Positions 35,101 to 47,740 of a stretch of 64,000 nt of DNA are shown here, piece by piece; the first letter of the stretch is position 1; each line of letters starts with the position of its first letter. The stretch lies in the NCBI GenBank assembly GCA_033065855.1, contig JAVXUO010001224.1, positions 62,001 through 126,000 on the forward strand, written 5' to 3'. Below the pieces are notes generated by a model that made no database searches, was not told the origin of the DNA, and worked only from the letters and a program-made list of their open reading frames with translations. This DNA is from Escallonia rubra (Eukaryota; Streptophyta; Magnoliopsida; Escalloniales; Escalloniaceae). A program made the translations under genes and the position numbers.

Positions 35101-38100
35101 ACTAACACAACTTTAGTAAAAATGTGTTTGAGAGGATGCATTCCTGAGACTTGGCACTATCCTTCCGTCACTATCACCCTGGATAAGTTGTAAGCACTTT
35201 ATGCCCAGAGGAAAATTAAGCATGCATGTAGGCCAACTTGAATGAATCCCATTATTTAATACTGATTGCTGATGATTTCATATTATCTTCTTGTATTAGG
35301 TACAAGAAAGTCCTTAAATAGAGGTTAATATCGTCATCAAATTGATTACATACAGTTCCCCATGACGAGCTAAATTTTACATCCCCACAAACAAATTTTA
35401 ACAAACATTATGCATCTGAATATATTTAAAATTTCCACCTCCCGGAAAAAAGTGGTGATTAGTACCTAATGCCAACGATGTCTCGAAATTCTTCCTCCAT
35501 GCTTCTAAGCATATAATTATGGAAATCATACGAAAACGGTAGTTGATGAGTCTGCCAATAGAATTAAGAAACACGTGCAAGTTAAGGTACAATGGAGTAT
35601 AGTTACCCAACCTTCCCAAAACAAAATACGCTGTTGAAAGATCAGAAGTAGATAGATCCTTCTGCACAAGTAATTTCTAGCAAGAAGTTTTGTGTAGGTA
35701 TCAAAAGTTATACTTTAGTTTCCAAAGCAAGATCTTCGTGCCATGGCTAAGACAACCTTTTTGATTTTTCAAAACAAAAACTTTGTAACATGTCAACCAA
35801 TATCGGGTTCTAACATCTAATGTGACCCTCCCAACACCTCCCCCTCCCCACTCCACTCTAGGGTGTGGGTCCGAAGATCATAGGTTCTCAATGAGTCTTA
35901 GACATGTAGCAGCAAGTGAGCGTAAAAGCTACAACTTGAGAATGAGCTGGGAAGTGCAAATCAGAGAAGAAAAGACAGAAAAAGCTCACAGTAATAAATC
36001 CCAAGCGCAATGCCATGTAGTCAGCTCGGTTTATTGAACTCCAAAACTGGCGGCTGAAACAAAGCTGAAAAGTGAAATAGCTTGAGCTTGGCCTTTGAAA
36101 TCACTCGATATAAGACCGCATATTAACATTAACCAAGGTAACAGAAACGAAGATAAAATAACAAGATAGGGTATTATACATCTAGGCATGCTATCAATCA
36201 GAGAAGGCAATAAAAGACTAGCTTAACAACATATAGATGACCAATAAGGAAAGTTGGTAAGCAATTCTCAAGGTAAGTGGTGATAATTCTTAAGATATCA
36301 AGTCAGATGCTTGCTCCTTGGACCAAACAGAACTATATGCAAAAAAAAATAAAAAAAATACAGTTTGTTGTTACAGTTAACTAAAAAGGTTTGGGTGACA
36401 TAGAATACATAACTAAGCAGAAAGATGTTGGCAAGAGCTCATATAGAATATGCAAAGATTGAGAACTCGAATACAAGGTTGTCTTGATCCGAGATGTGTT
36501 GTGGATTTTGCATAAAGGAGGAGGGGTTATTACATAATGTCATATCACATGTGAACAAAAAATCGAACTCCCAATGATCCCATGGCGTAGACCAATTTCT
36601 CCCCTGTTATCAAGGCGTAAACCTATGCAAACAACCAACATATTAATTTCACTGCATACAAAATCGCTCTCAGCAACTACATAATAATGTCACTCATGGA
36701 AAATAGAAGATACTAAATGCATTACTTTGTTGCACTTCATCACTAGACTCAATTGCATGTTTCAAGGATAGTTGGGCTGACTTTTCACCATTTGAAAACT
36801 TAGTGGAACAATAATTCTACTGGCCAATTCAACTGAAAATTTCCAAGCATAAGGCAGCATTTAATACAGCCCAAAGAAGACTTTTTCATCAGCGACATGA
36901 AATATCGTAAGGAATGTGACCATACCATCCAAACAAGAACCTTGTTCTGGTTCCATGGATGGGATGTATGGTGAAAAATGAAAGTAGATAGTCGGCTCAT
37001 TCTTGAAGTCCTTGACGCAGCTTCAGAGGAACCTAGGTTAGTAGGGCCCACAATTTTAGAAAGCTAATCTAAGTAGTTACAGCAACTGAAGATTAGTACA
37101 AAAGAAAGCAAAAAAAAAATGTACTCCGTAATCCCTGAATGACCATTGTCTTAGCTTGATTTTCCCATTTTCTCCAGCTATAGATCTGCATGCAAAAATA
37201 AATAAAATGAAGACCTCCCAAAACAGCTACTTCCAACATTTTAAAGCAAGAAATAAAGTCAAGAGGGGTATACCAACCTTGATCATGGCCAGAGCAATCG
37301 CCATGAAACTGTAAGATACATGGGTAATGCCCAGAACAAACAAAAAGCGATGAAGTTGCTCAAGACTCTCATGTGAAGCAAATGAATCACGACCCTGGGG
37401 AACAGGTACCAGATGTTAAACAGTTCTTGCAATTGAGAAGTTGGTAATTGCATTGACCTTAATGCGTACAGTATCATCAATTATCAAGCGATTTAACAGA
37501 AAAGGAATTAAAGATCTTCTTCATCAAGACAAGCTCGGTGTTTACATGAAATGATAGGTCTACATATAGATACTAAAACTATCGCCTTCTGAAGGTACAT
37601 TAAAGTCACAGGACACCTTATTACTATCATCATCAATTCACAATCATCAACTAAGCCTGACCAAACAAGTTGGGTTGGCTGCATAAAATCCTTTTCTTCC
37701 ACTCAAGCACATGTTGTTTGATAAGTATCAGAAATTTCAAGCATCGCCGAAATTTAAATCGAATATATTAACAGCAAAGACTTCTTTGCCATCTCTTTGC
37801 TTCAATAGAAGTTGCAGATGCCGAACCTCTCATGCTATCTAAGCTTTTTACAGCCAACCAGCATTATGTGTTGCTTGCAAAGAATTCAAAGCCACTTCAT
37901 GATGTAAAATGTAACAAAAGAGGGAGAACTTGTGATAGTAGAACAATTACCAAAATTTACGTAAGGTAAGAACCCACAACTAATTCAAGATCATGCATGC
38001 CACTAAGAAATAGTTGACAGAGAGCGCACTAGTTGGCAACTACCTTTAGCTCCAAACAACGGGAGATGCTTGCATGAATGAAAAACAATAGAAAACTGTG

Positions 38101-39472
38101 CATAGTGAAATATCAGGTTTTTACCTCCTCCGAATGCCACTCAGAAGATGCCATTGACCTACTAACAAGTCTAGGCAGACCAATAGCTTACCTAGAGTTC
38201 ACAAGTTGAATTTGCGATTAAGGTTGAACCAGAATTCTTCCAAACCTATTAATTAGCGGTTAACGGATAAGTTCAAAAGCTGTTGATGGAATGATTGCTT
38301 TTGGCCTATGTGAAGTCACTGTTGATTGCCATTACTAGATAAATTGCATGCTTAAATGCTTCTTTGTAGATGGTGCAATGGCATGTTCTTGTTAAGGAAT
38401 TAGCATGAACTGAAAAAACAGAACATTAAATATAAAAGGGGCTGGACGGTAACTACCTTAGGGCAATAGTCGTTTTGCACATGGTTTGCCTGCTCTTTGG
38501 ACACAGAGTAATTTAAATAATAGGGATTCGAAACACTTATGTGACTCAGGGACATTGGCTCATCCATCTCACTTTCCAGTGTACATGGATAAAATCGTGT
38601 GCTCAAGGCCGAGGATTTTATGCAAATCTTGGCCACAAAAATAATCCAGTGACCCATCAGCAAAGATAAAAGTCCGAAAAGCATTAGCTCTGCTTTCACA
38701 AAACAAGCCAAAACATCAAATTTGATCAAAATGTGATAACAAAGCTCTATAAAGAAAAGAGAGACATCTAATTAGGACAAAAGAAAAACAACTCGTTGCC
38801 TCACCTTCCTTGATCTTGTCTAGAGCTGCAAGAAGTGATTTCCTCTTTGTCCTATCCAACCACTTTTAGAGAGAGAGAGAGAAATAGAGAAAGACATAGC
38901 AATTAACAACAAATTTTCAATAATTGTAGCATTTCCAACACGTAAAACAGCAATCTCGTGGATTAGAAGAGGTGCATCTCGGCTCTTGCCTATCGGTAAA
39001 TCAAATTCGTGAGTTAGAGCTAACCAACCGTAGTCATTTAATCATTCCTCTCCCAATGGAATCATTTACAAGAACATCAAACGAAGGGCCAAAAATTGAA
39101 ACAAAAAGTCATGATGAATAACATTACATCTGCGCGAGTGAGGGAGAGAGAGGAGGAGGGACATGCAAGTAGAGAGAAGACCATACTATGAGCTAGAAAT
39201 TCGAGAAAAGCATTTAACCTTATATAACACAGAAATGTCATGATTTAATTACATTAAACCACAAGCCACCAATCGAAACGAAGAATCAAGATTATCAAAA
39301 ATGTGTCTGCCTCGAGTCGAGTGAGGTTTTTCACAATGGCGTAGGTTAGTACCTTTCCAAAATGTTTGAGGGAGCCATTGATGAAGAACCCAGACGCAAC
39401 CATGACTGTTACAACAGTGGCAACAGCCCATGTTGGGGTTTCAGACAAGGATCTTCCTTCTCTTTCCTCCAT
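32178..39472 (-). CDS. MLO-family seven-transmembrane protein
   Basis: MLO proteins are plant plasma-membrane proteins with a cytosolic calmodulin-binding tail, known from powdery mildew susceptibility, pollen tube reception and root growth. Exons (minus) are 39353-39472, 38805-38862, 38457-38689, 37278-37394, 37125-37185, 36926-37032, 35990-36064, 35466-35551, 34299-34348, 33706-33746, 33447-33617, 33305-33340, 32742-32809 and 32178-32640, 1686 bases or 561 residues. All junctions are GT..AG and in phase. The start [20 protein letters not shown] is family-typical. Conserved blocks include [89 protein letters not shown] and [17 protein letters not shown]. Hydrophobic segments fall in exons 1, 3, 4, 9, 10-11, 12-13 and 14. 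The tail [20 protein letters not shown] with RRRVK is the calmodulin-binding region. It looks most like the MLO4/11/14 group, but the paralogue cannot be named safely. Confidence 0.95.
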
Positions 39473-41321
39473 CTTCAGATATCAGAATCTAAACCACTTT
39501 TTAGCTTCTGGGTATCTGGTACTTTGAAGCATACAAGCTGAAATGCAAAGACCAAACTTGCCTTTCTGACCGATTCTTGTGGGGTTTTCTGATACTATAC
39601 ACTTTGGCCATGGCTAGCAGTAGACCCAGTAGTGCAGGGCAGGCCGGCTATTAATGGCATTGAAGCACACATGCATGGGGTGTTACAAACTAGTTGGGCA
39701 TCAAGGTCCCATCTATTCTTTGTCATCAGGTCATCTAATACTATTATAGCAGCAAGTTTCTTCACAGCTAATCTGGACCCTGCATTGCCTGGAAATAATT
39801 ACTGGGGTAGTTTTTACTTTATGATTTTTGAGGTAGCACTTCTGCAATTGGATATATATATATCGACTTAATTTTGTTCAATTTCTTCCATTTTTACCAC
39901 ATGCCAAACCGTTTTGCTCGACATTATTTTTTGGGTGTGTTTAAATTTACACTTTTAAACTCTACGGTAACAGAATAGTGTATAGATAGTTAAAATTAGT
40001 GAACATTTTTAAGTCCAACTTAATCTAATAATAAAAGTTGACATCAAGTCTCATTTATCGCTACACCCGATGTTTTTCCCACAATATAGTTTTTTTTTTT
40101 GTGACCAGTGATTAAATATTTCAAGGGTATTTGTCCGTCACTTCACATGAGGCCACGAGGGTGTCAAAGTTTGGTTGCTAAAGTGTGTCAATAGTGTAGC
40201 TTGATATAGCTCACCCTCTTCCTTTATGGTTGAGTGATGTTTGGAAAACAATTTTGATTCCACACACTAGTTAAACCCATATTAATATTTTAATACCGAA
40301 CATTAGTAAACAATTAATTCACCTGCTGATGAAAAAGGCTAAAATTATTGTGTGTCATTTTCAAATGCATTGATTTTTTATTTTTTTTTTGATTCAAAAA
40401 TTTTGAAATGCATTGATGTACATCATCTATAGTGATAAAAGACTATCACTAAAAATATTTTATAGTTATTACTAAAATTTATAATAACAAAATTTTGTTG
40501 TTAAAATATATTTAACATTACTTTTTTGTTACAATAAGGTAGTAAACTTACATTGTACTTGGTTGGCTGTAAACATGGAACATGCGTTACTAGAAAAATG
40601 TAACAAATTTTGGAAGATCTTCTTGTGGGAGTGTGAACCTTGACACTTACACCGTTGGACAGGCTCATTTTTCAAGATGGCATTGGCGTGTTAGTCCAAA
40701 TCATGTTACCATAGAATATGACTATGACATGACATTCCTTGCAGAGTTTACAAAAGAAAAAGGACTAAACAAAGGTGGCGCACCCACCATTTGGAATCAA
40801 ATGCTATACCACTAGTTAAGATCTCCCAACTACTGCGCTGGCTGGTGGCGGCCAGGTTTACGCTGAGAGGACAAATAGGGTAGATTTTTTTAATTACATA
40901 CAAATGGGGTAGATGCCTCCAACTATGGCTCGTTGAAAGATATTAAGGTGAATTTAATTTTGTATGAGTTTTTTTTTTTTTTTTTTTTTACGTATTTCCA
41001 TGAACAAAAACCAAATTATGACCATGTTTATTGTTGAAAATTTGATCAAATCGAAATCATAAAAATAGATTTTGAGACACATAATTGCGTTCTGTAAGGC
41101 TTTATTTTATCTCCACTCGAAATCAAGTATGCTGACGGGTTAAAGATAAATAATCATCCAGGATACAACAAAGATTTGATATAAATCTGTTAAGAGCAAA
41201 TTCAAAAACTTCCTTTGAAGCAACACAAGTTTTTGCATAGAGTAAAACATAATGCAAAATGTTTTTAAGATTGTAAGTGTTGTGGAAGAACAGAAAAATC
41301 TTGCATTTCTAAAACCTAGCT

Positions 41322-41823
41322 GAAAAATTACAAATGACTTCCCTAATGTATTTTGAGGATTACGGGTCGATCCCGTCAGTATTAATTTTGACAATAGACC
41401 CCTTTATCAATCAATTTAGTGCAATTGAAGACAATTCGATTATGGTCAAGATTGTCATGTGAAAAGACACAATTACCCCCCCCCCCCCCCCCCACACACA
41501 CACCTCTATTTTCTTATATTTTCCCTTTTTAATGATGGCGGCGGCGGGGATTGGCAGAGAGGGGGGAGGGTGGTTTGATTGGCACCGGAAAGGGTGGGAG
41601 GAGGGAAGAGGGTGCTTGTTCTAGGTCCCCCCCCCCCCCCCTCCTCATCATATGAAAACTTGGCATTTTAGTGAAAGTTAAGGGTATTTTTGGAATTTCA
41701 CATCCAAGTTTATCAGGTTAGCAATTATCAATAGATGAGAAGGGTCAATTGTCAAAATTAATATCCAAATGGGTCAACCAGCAAAGGTAAAATACACGGG
41801 GGTCATTTTGTCATTTTCTAAAC
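41322..41823. mobile_element. Short TIR element (MITE-like), about 0.5 kb
   Basis: About 85 bp at the left (41322-41408, with TTAATTTTGACAATAGACCCC) reappears inverted at the right (41738-41823, with GGGTCAATTGTCAAAATTAA and GGGTCATTTTGTCATTTTC). The interior contains two poly(C) runs and a GC-rich block. The flanks share only AAACCT, so a target duplication is unproven. Confidence 0.55.
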
Positions 41824-42949
41824 CTGAAAGGATGTCTCTGAACAGACGCAACTGTTAGAAAAACTAGTTGCAACAGTCACAAAATAACTGCCAAAAAATT
41901 ATTTAAATAAGTCAAAATTCAAATTTAAATAATAAATAACACCTTTTCCGTAAAACTAACTTCTCCCGAAATATTTTAAAAAATTAGCCTAATTTTTTTC
42001 TCGACCGTAGTAAACAAGTGCTAAGTGCGCCTAATAATGCGTCTAAACTTGCGCACCTTATGCGGATAGCATGAGGATAGTAATTCTACCTTACTACCAA
42101 GTACATTGTAAACGCTTCCCTTCCCACTTATAAACCATTTACAAAACTCATTTCTAACCAATATGAGACTAAAGAGTTTGCTTACTTCCAAACAAACTCC
42201 TAAACCCAACATTTATTGAATTCTTTCTATCTCAATAATACAATGACATATTATCATTATGACTCTCCTCGAAAGGGGTTAGTTTTATCACCAAAAAAAA
42301 AAGAAAAAAAAAAGAAAGGGGTTAGTTTGTGAAGAAGGTTAGCCATTTTTGTATGCAAGAGAACATCATTACTAAAAACTATAATAATAATCAGTTGATT
42401 GTAATATGTGGAGGAAATTCACAGAGTCATGCAACATATGGCCTATGTGGGTCACTTTGTTGTAGGGATGGCAATATGGGACGTCCCGTCCTGCTCATCC
42501 CAAGTTCCCACATCTTTGATTTAATCCACCTCGCCTTGTCTCATTCCATTAGGTTTAACTTGCCTTATTAACTCGATCTATATAGGTCATTCGTTTGGTT
42601 TCTAATTTTTTTTTTTTGGTTTAAACTAGTAACTTTTTTTTTACACTATCTATCTTTTTTATTCTAGTAATGGTGGTTCGCAGAGGTGGCAGATGCGATT
42701 GGATCGCAGCGACGACTGCGGGCGGTGACTGCCCGAACTTTTCAACAAGAAGCAAGCAGTGTCGGCAGCTGTGGGAATTTTTTGGTGGTTGCTGGCGGCA
42801 ACAACAGTTGAAGGAGGGGGAGGGTGGACGCAATCGACGTGAGTTGCTGGAATTTTCTGGCGATAGGAAGCAACCGACAATGCGTGAGCGGTAAGTCAGC
42901 CGTCGTTGGTGGCTACCAACTAATGGCTTATGTTTGTGTGCGCATGCCC

Positions 42950-43059
<110 letters not shown>

Positions 43060-43744
43060 TAGGCTTTTGAAATTCTATTTGAATTAAGTTAGGGATAGGA
43101 AACATCCAAATAGCCCCACTTGCCTCAACCCTTTACATCCTTTTAGGCCTTCCCCAAATAGGTGCCATGGGAGAGGGGGGGGGGGGGGTGTAGAGGGGGC
43201 TCCAACTAGGCCTCCAAATTGCCATCTCTATATTATAGTGCTTATTACAAGAAATGCAGTTCTCCCATTTAGAAAAAACCCTTCAATTTCACATGGCACC
43301 TATTTGGGGAGTTCTCCTATTTTAAAACTTCAATGTGAATGTATTTTTCTATCTTTTTCCATAATGCCACAAAATATCACATTCAATGCCACCAAAAAAG
43401 CCCTTCAATTTTAGTTGAATCGTAACACTACAAGAAAAAGCTAGAAACTTTTGTCAATAGGCATCTCTAGTATGTAGCTATGATGCCACAATGTATAGTT
43501 TCTCTTCCTGCAAGGACTCTTAGTCAATTCTTAACCGCACTACCTGAGAAAATAAATTTCTACATCAGCTTTGGGATAACATGATATCCACAGGAACTAA
43601 TGCAAGATTGCATACATAGACTAAAATATTGTCATGCAATGACACATAAAAGGTAAACTGTACCAGTATATGATAAATTTGTTTCATACATTGTTGTCTT
43701 ATACAATGGGCAAGAAGAGGCAGTTATATGACCAATGTAAGGAA

Positions 43745-46700
43745 TCAAAGCTCCAGTTTGGGGGTTTTCACAGCTAACCCATTCTCAAGCCATGCAACAT
43801 ATCCCCCTCCCATGTTGTACACATGCTTGAACTCCTGCAATTTCATCAGAACAAGTCAGGCTTTCTTTACATTGTTTAGTCTCTCTTCCTCCTGGGAAAG
43901 GAGGGGTAGGGGGAGAGGTACCATAAACATTAAGACAACAATAGGCTAAACTCAGCGCAACACAGTAACTAGTTACTAGTATATTGCATCTGTTAAAGGG
44001 TATGAAGTCAGGGAATACTTCATTATACAGAGAGACGCATCAGTAGATCAGAGAACATGCATTGTTGAGGTCAAGACCGACCCTTCTTTTTCTTGTTCTG
44101 CTTCTTCTTAGATTTGAATGAGTACAAACTTAAGAAATTACTTTCAATACGATAAGGCCACAAACTTAAGAAGTTGCTATCAACATGCATCATTGAGGCC
44201 AAGAAAATTCCCAATCAGCTCTCTTTTGAGTGCAGTTCGTCCTCCTTGGTATGGTGTGGAGTTCACATTTGTCTGGTCTGTTTTCCACATGGTTATAAGA
44301 CCTGTTTCTCTCTCAAAAGTGTGGTGATCTATTTGTGCAGATACTTGAGTTTTTATGCACTACCCTATTTACTATCTGGCTGGTGGGTTACGCAGAATTC
44401 TTTAACTTAAGGTCCATTTCCTCCAATTTCAGTCGTCTATCTGGCTTATGGTACCTTTACCTGGTTTCGGAAGGCTGCAGTTTCTCGAAGATAATGCCTA
44501 ATCAAGAGAAAACAAGATTTTAAGAGAGATGAGACGTTAGAATGGTGTTGGAGCTTCGAAAATAGTTGCAGCCGTTGTGGGGTCAGTTTGGTGGGGCTTA
44601 TGAGTCTTGGTTGTCTATCTAGGTAGCACGGACACGGACACAGTGTCGGTGTCCGACACCGACACCAGACACCGCAATTTCCAAAAAATCAGATTTTGGA
44701 CACCGCAGGACACCGCTATATTTTTAATATATTTTTATTATATATATATTTAATAAATATCAAATACATTTTATAATCTAAAATAACAAACAATAATAAA
44801 TATACAAGTAATAATAAATATACACTAAATCACTATACAACAACATTTCTGAAATTAAGTACCGGCCAAAATAACTAAGTAAAAAAAAAATAAAAATAAG
44901 AGAGGGACTTTTGCACTAGTAATCAGTACAAATGCTAAGTCAAAAAAGAAAGAAAGAAAGAGAGAAACGAGTCAACGACTCTTGACAGGGAGAAAAAGCA
45001 AAAGAAAAGAAAGAAACGACTTGACTCGACAGAGAGGGAAGGGAGACGAGGAGGAAGAAGAACATGTGGGTCTTGACGGCGGCGGAGGACCTCCGGCGAC
45101 CATCAAGTGAGCTCGGGCGATGGCGATGGCGACAACGACAGCTAGCAACGGCGACTGGATCTGTCGGCTTCGGCTTCAGAATGTTGGCGACTGAGCTCCG
45201 GCGATAGCTCCGAGTCGGTAATGGCTCAAAAGGGCACCCGTGAGGTGAGAGGGAAGGAGACGGCACCCGTGAGGTGAGTGAAGCAGATGGTAATGGCTTT
45301 GTAAAAAAAACCCCACATATTCTATTTATTACAGATTGACCCCCGAAATTAGTTCCAAAAATTGCAAAGTAGCCCCAAACGTTCCGACAGTGCCGATTGC
45401 CGTGTCCGACACTCCTCGACGAAGTGTCCGACATGGTGTCGGAAAATAAAAAAAAATTCCGACACCAATTGGCGGTGTCCGACACGTGTCGGGCGGTGTC
45501 CGGAGGGTGTCGGGGTGTCCGTCCGTTTAGGACACCAAACCTCCCCCTAGGAGAGGTGTCCGTGCTTCAGAGCTGTCTATGCAGATTCCTAAGGTCCTTC
45601 TCGTTGCCTCAGTTCATCTACCAAAATTATTGAAAGCCACAAAGGAGGCTACTCTGTGAGCAACTAATACGGCCATTTCTCTACACTAACTCAAAGACTG
45701 TTGTTTTGTACATTATCAACAAAGAAAGTCCTCATTTTGAAGATTCTCATACTGTTAACGACATTCAACATCATGTCTTGTTAATTTCCTTTTGCAGATT
45801 GGTGAAGACCCTGAAAGAAGTGCTGCAGACACTCACAATCTAAGTAGGCATTGTTTGTACAACTACAGCCCCCTTTCCAAGTGATCTGGTCTCCTTTACA
45901 TGTGCTAGCTAAAATGAGATATTTAATCTCTAGGTAAGACTAGTTATCTGTAATCAGGCTTTTGTTCTCATTCTTGCTTTTATCGAATGCTGTTCTGATC
46001 TTTATCCTTGAAAAGAGCACTAATGGTTTCTAACCTTCCAAGTCATTTCAAAACTTTACAAGACAAACATAAAAATTAATATAAATGGGGGGAAGGAAAT
46101 GGAAAGAGATCAACTTACAGCATTAAGAAGATCAATGGTTGCATATACAGACCTGACTCCAGTTTGACAGCCCTTCAAATTAATAAACTAACATGTTAGA
46201 TCCTGATATTGCATTCAAACAGTATTGTATTGGAAACAGTACTCAAAAACCAAAAAAGAAGTTTCATGAGTGGCCTTATGTGGTAAATTCTGCTTCTAAA
46301 TCACCAAAAAGCCATTGGGTGCAGTTGGAGACAAAGTTTTGGGGTGAATGCAGCCATGCTCTCTCCCTAACAACTAAAAGCTACATCCATATTTGACAGT
46401 GTGGGGGTGGATTATATTAGTACGAATCAATGGATTTGACAGCTTAATTTTGTATGGATTTAAAACGAAACCATGACTAACGTTTTTGCACGTCCATTTT
46501 ATTAGTTTCTATAGCAATCCCTTTATACTCCATGAATCTCTATCTTTGAAATTCATGATTTCTGCAAATGGAACATTAAGAACTCTGTTTGTTCAATGTC
46601 ATGTATGCAAACCGGCTTCTACAACCATACGGTTACAACCTTTTCCCCTCTATGTAAATTTTCTTACCACGACAAGACGATCATCTTTGCCGCAAGCTGA

Positions 46701-47362
46701 TAAAATCTGATCCATAAACTTGGGATTCTTCACCCTACCTAAATTTCAAATTTACAACGTCGTGTCATTCAATTGTTTGATCACATATTAAGTAAAAACA
46801 ACACTCTTAATTAAAAATGATAGTATGATACAAAAGAAATAACAGTGAGGCTAAAACTACCTTGAGGTGTATTAAACATGTAAGGTATGTTTAGAGCATT
46901 TTCAACATCAGCATGACCTTTATTGAACTCCTCCTCCGTCCTGTTAGTGCAACCAATAAACCATAAACCCATACAGATTATTGGACTCACAATCATAAAG
47001 GAAATTGGAACACAATCAAAAGAGGTGAACATGGTTACCAGACATCAATGTAACGACGATTGCCACCAATAAACATAAACCCACATAGATTACTGGACTC
47101 ACAATCATGAAGGAAATTGGAACACAATCAAATAAGGTGAAAATAGTTACCTGACATCAATGAAACGATGATTGCCTGAATGGATGAGGTCTTTAGCTGC
47201 ATGAACATCAACAGTAACAACTTCAAGTTCTGCTACAGAGCTACAAAACAGAAGTAGGAGGAGAAGAAACCCGCAGTGGAATACAACCCAGAAAGAATTC
47301 ATGTTTTCGATAAGATATGAGGTGTGTATATGTCGTGTAATGTACCTTGGTTGCGATGCCAT
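43745..47362 (-). CDS. Single-domain rhodanese-like sulfurtransferase (STR16/STR18 type)
   Basis: Rhodanese-type enzymes move sulfane sulfur through an active-site cysteine persulfide. Small single-domain plant members are probably cytosolic. Exons (minus) are 47346-47362, 47151-47240, 46861-46940, 46668-46738, 46119-46172 and 43745-43834, 402 bases or 133 residues, all GT..AG and in phase. The protein starts MASQPSSVAELEVVTVDVHA. It includes NHRFIDVRTEEEFNKGHADV, NIPYMFNTPQGRVKN, the active-site loop VVGCQTGVRS (the Cys is catalytic and GVR forms the loop), YNMGGGYVAWLENG and KTPKLEL. No transit peptide is seen. A hydrophobic run readable between exons 1 and 2 is intron sequence. The last intron (2.3 kb) holds a TIR element, and a complete MULE begins 262 bp upstream of the ATG. 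The gene looks intact. Confidence 0.92.
44621..45573. mobile_element. TIR DNA element with GTGTCC-rich ends, in the rhodanese intron
   Basis: The left end AGGTAGCACGGACACGGACAC is mirrored by GTGTCCGTGCTTCAGAGC at the right. Both subterminal regions repeat GTGTCCGACAC and GTGTCGG words. The flanks TGTCTATCT (44612-44620) and TGTCTATGC (45574-45582) agree at 7 of 9 positions, suggesting an 8-9-bp target duplication. A 181-residue minus-strand frame inside (44940-45485) is low-complexity and not a recognised protein. A non-autonomous hAT or Mutator element fits. Confidence 0.65.
46951..47178. repeat. 114-bp tandem duplication across an exon-intron junction
   Basis: Unit A (about 46951-47064) and unit B (about 47065-47178) share ACTCACAATCAT, GGAAATTGGAACACAATCAA and GACATCAATG. 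Unit B holds the real end of rhodanese exon 2 and its donor. Unit A, in the intron, is a copy of the last exon bases and the donor (minus strand GATGTCTGGTAACC). Confidence 0.92.
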
Positions 47363-47623
47363 GGTGAAGTGTTGTCTGATTTATATATGGATTCGGGGAT
47401 TGCAGATCAGTTGGCTGTTTGATTGTTTTGGAAGAAGAGAAACCCACTGAAGATGGAAAGGTGGGCAATTTTTGATTGTTTGGTACACTCGTACATTAGA
47501 CAAGGACGTGGTTTTGGTCCGTTGAATTTGCTCCACAGAGGTCTAAATAAAGTTCGAGTGGCTTTGTCACTCACGCGTTAGAAGTTGGGTACTATGTGGT
47601 GCTGAAGCTTTGACCTTTTTATT

Positions 47624-47740
47624 TGGGGTAATTCCACTTTACCCCCCTATACTTTAAGGCGGTTTCACTATGGCCCCCTCTACTTTAAAAAGTTTCACTA
47701 AACCCCCCTGAACTCATCGAAACTGGGTAAAATTAAACGG
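47624..47740 (+). repeat. Left TIR of the 5.8-kb MULE
   Basis: It opens TGGGGTAATTCCACTTTACC and carries GGCGGTTTCACTATGGCC, AAAGTTTCACTAAACCCCCC and CATCGAAACTGGGTAAAAT. The right TIR repeats these words inverted with almost no change. Confidence 0.96.

Noticed and set aside
36800-37051. 83-codon open frame on the minus strand read as a single MLO exon
   Set aside because: Only 36926-37032 is MLO-like. After VLVWM a GT donor (GTATGG) begins and the rest has no MLO similarity, while the next true exon is found at 35990-36064.
44940-45485. 181-residue protein on the minus strand
   Set aside because: It lies wholly inside the GTGTCC-rich TIR element, with low complexity and no recognised domain.
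47147-47362. Rhodanese with an N-terminal hydrophobic signal or membrane segment
   Set aside because: The leucine-rich run lies between a good donor after MASQP and a TTCTGTAG acceptor. It is the pyrimidine tract of an intron.
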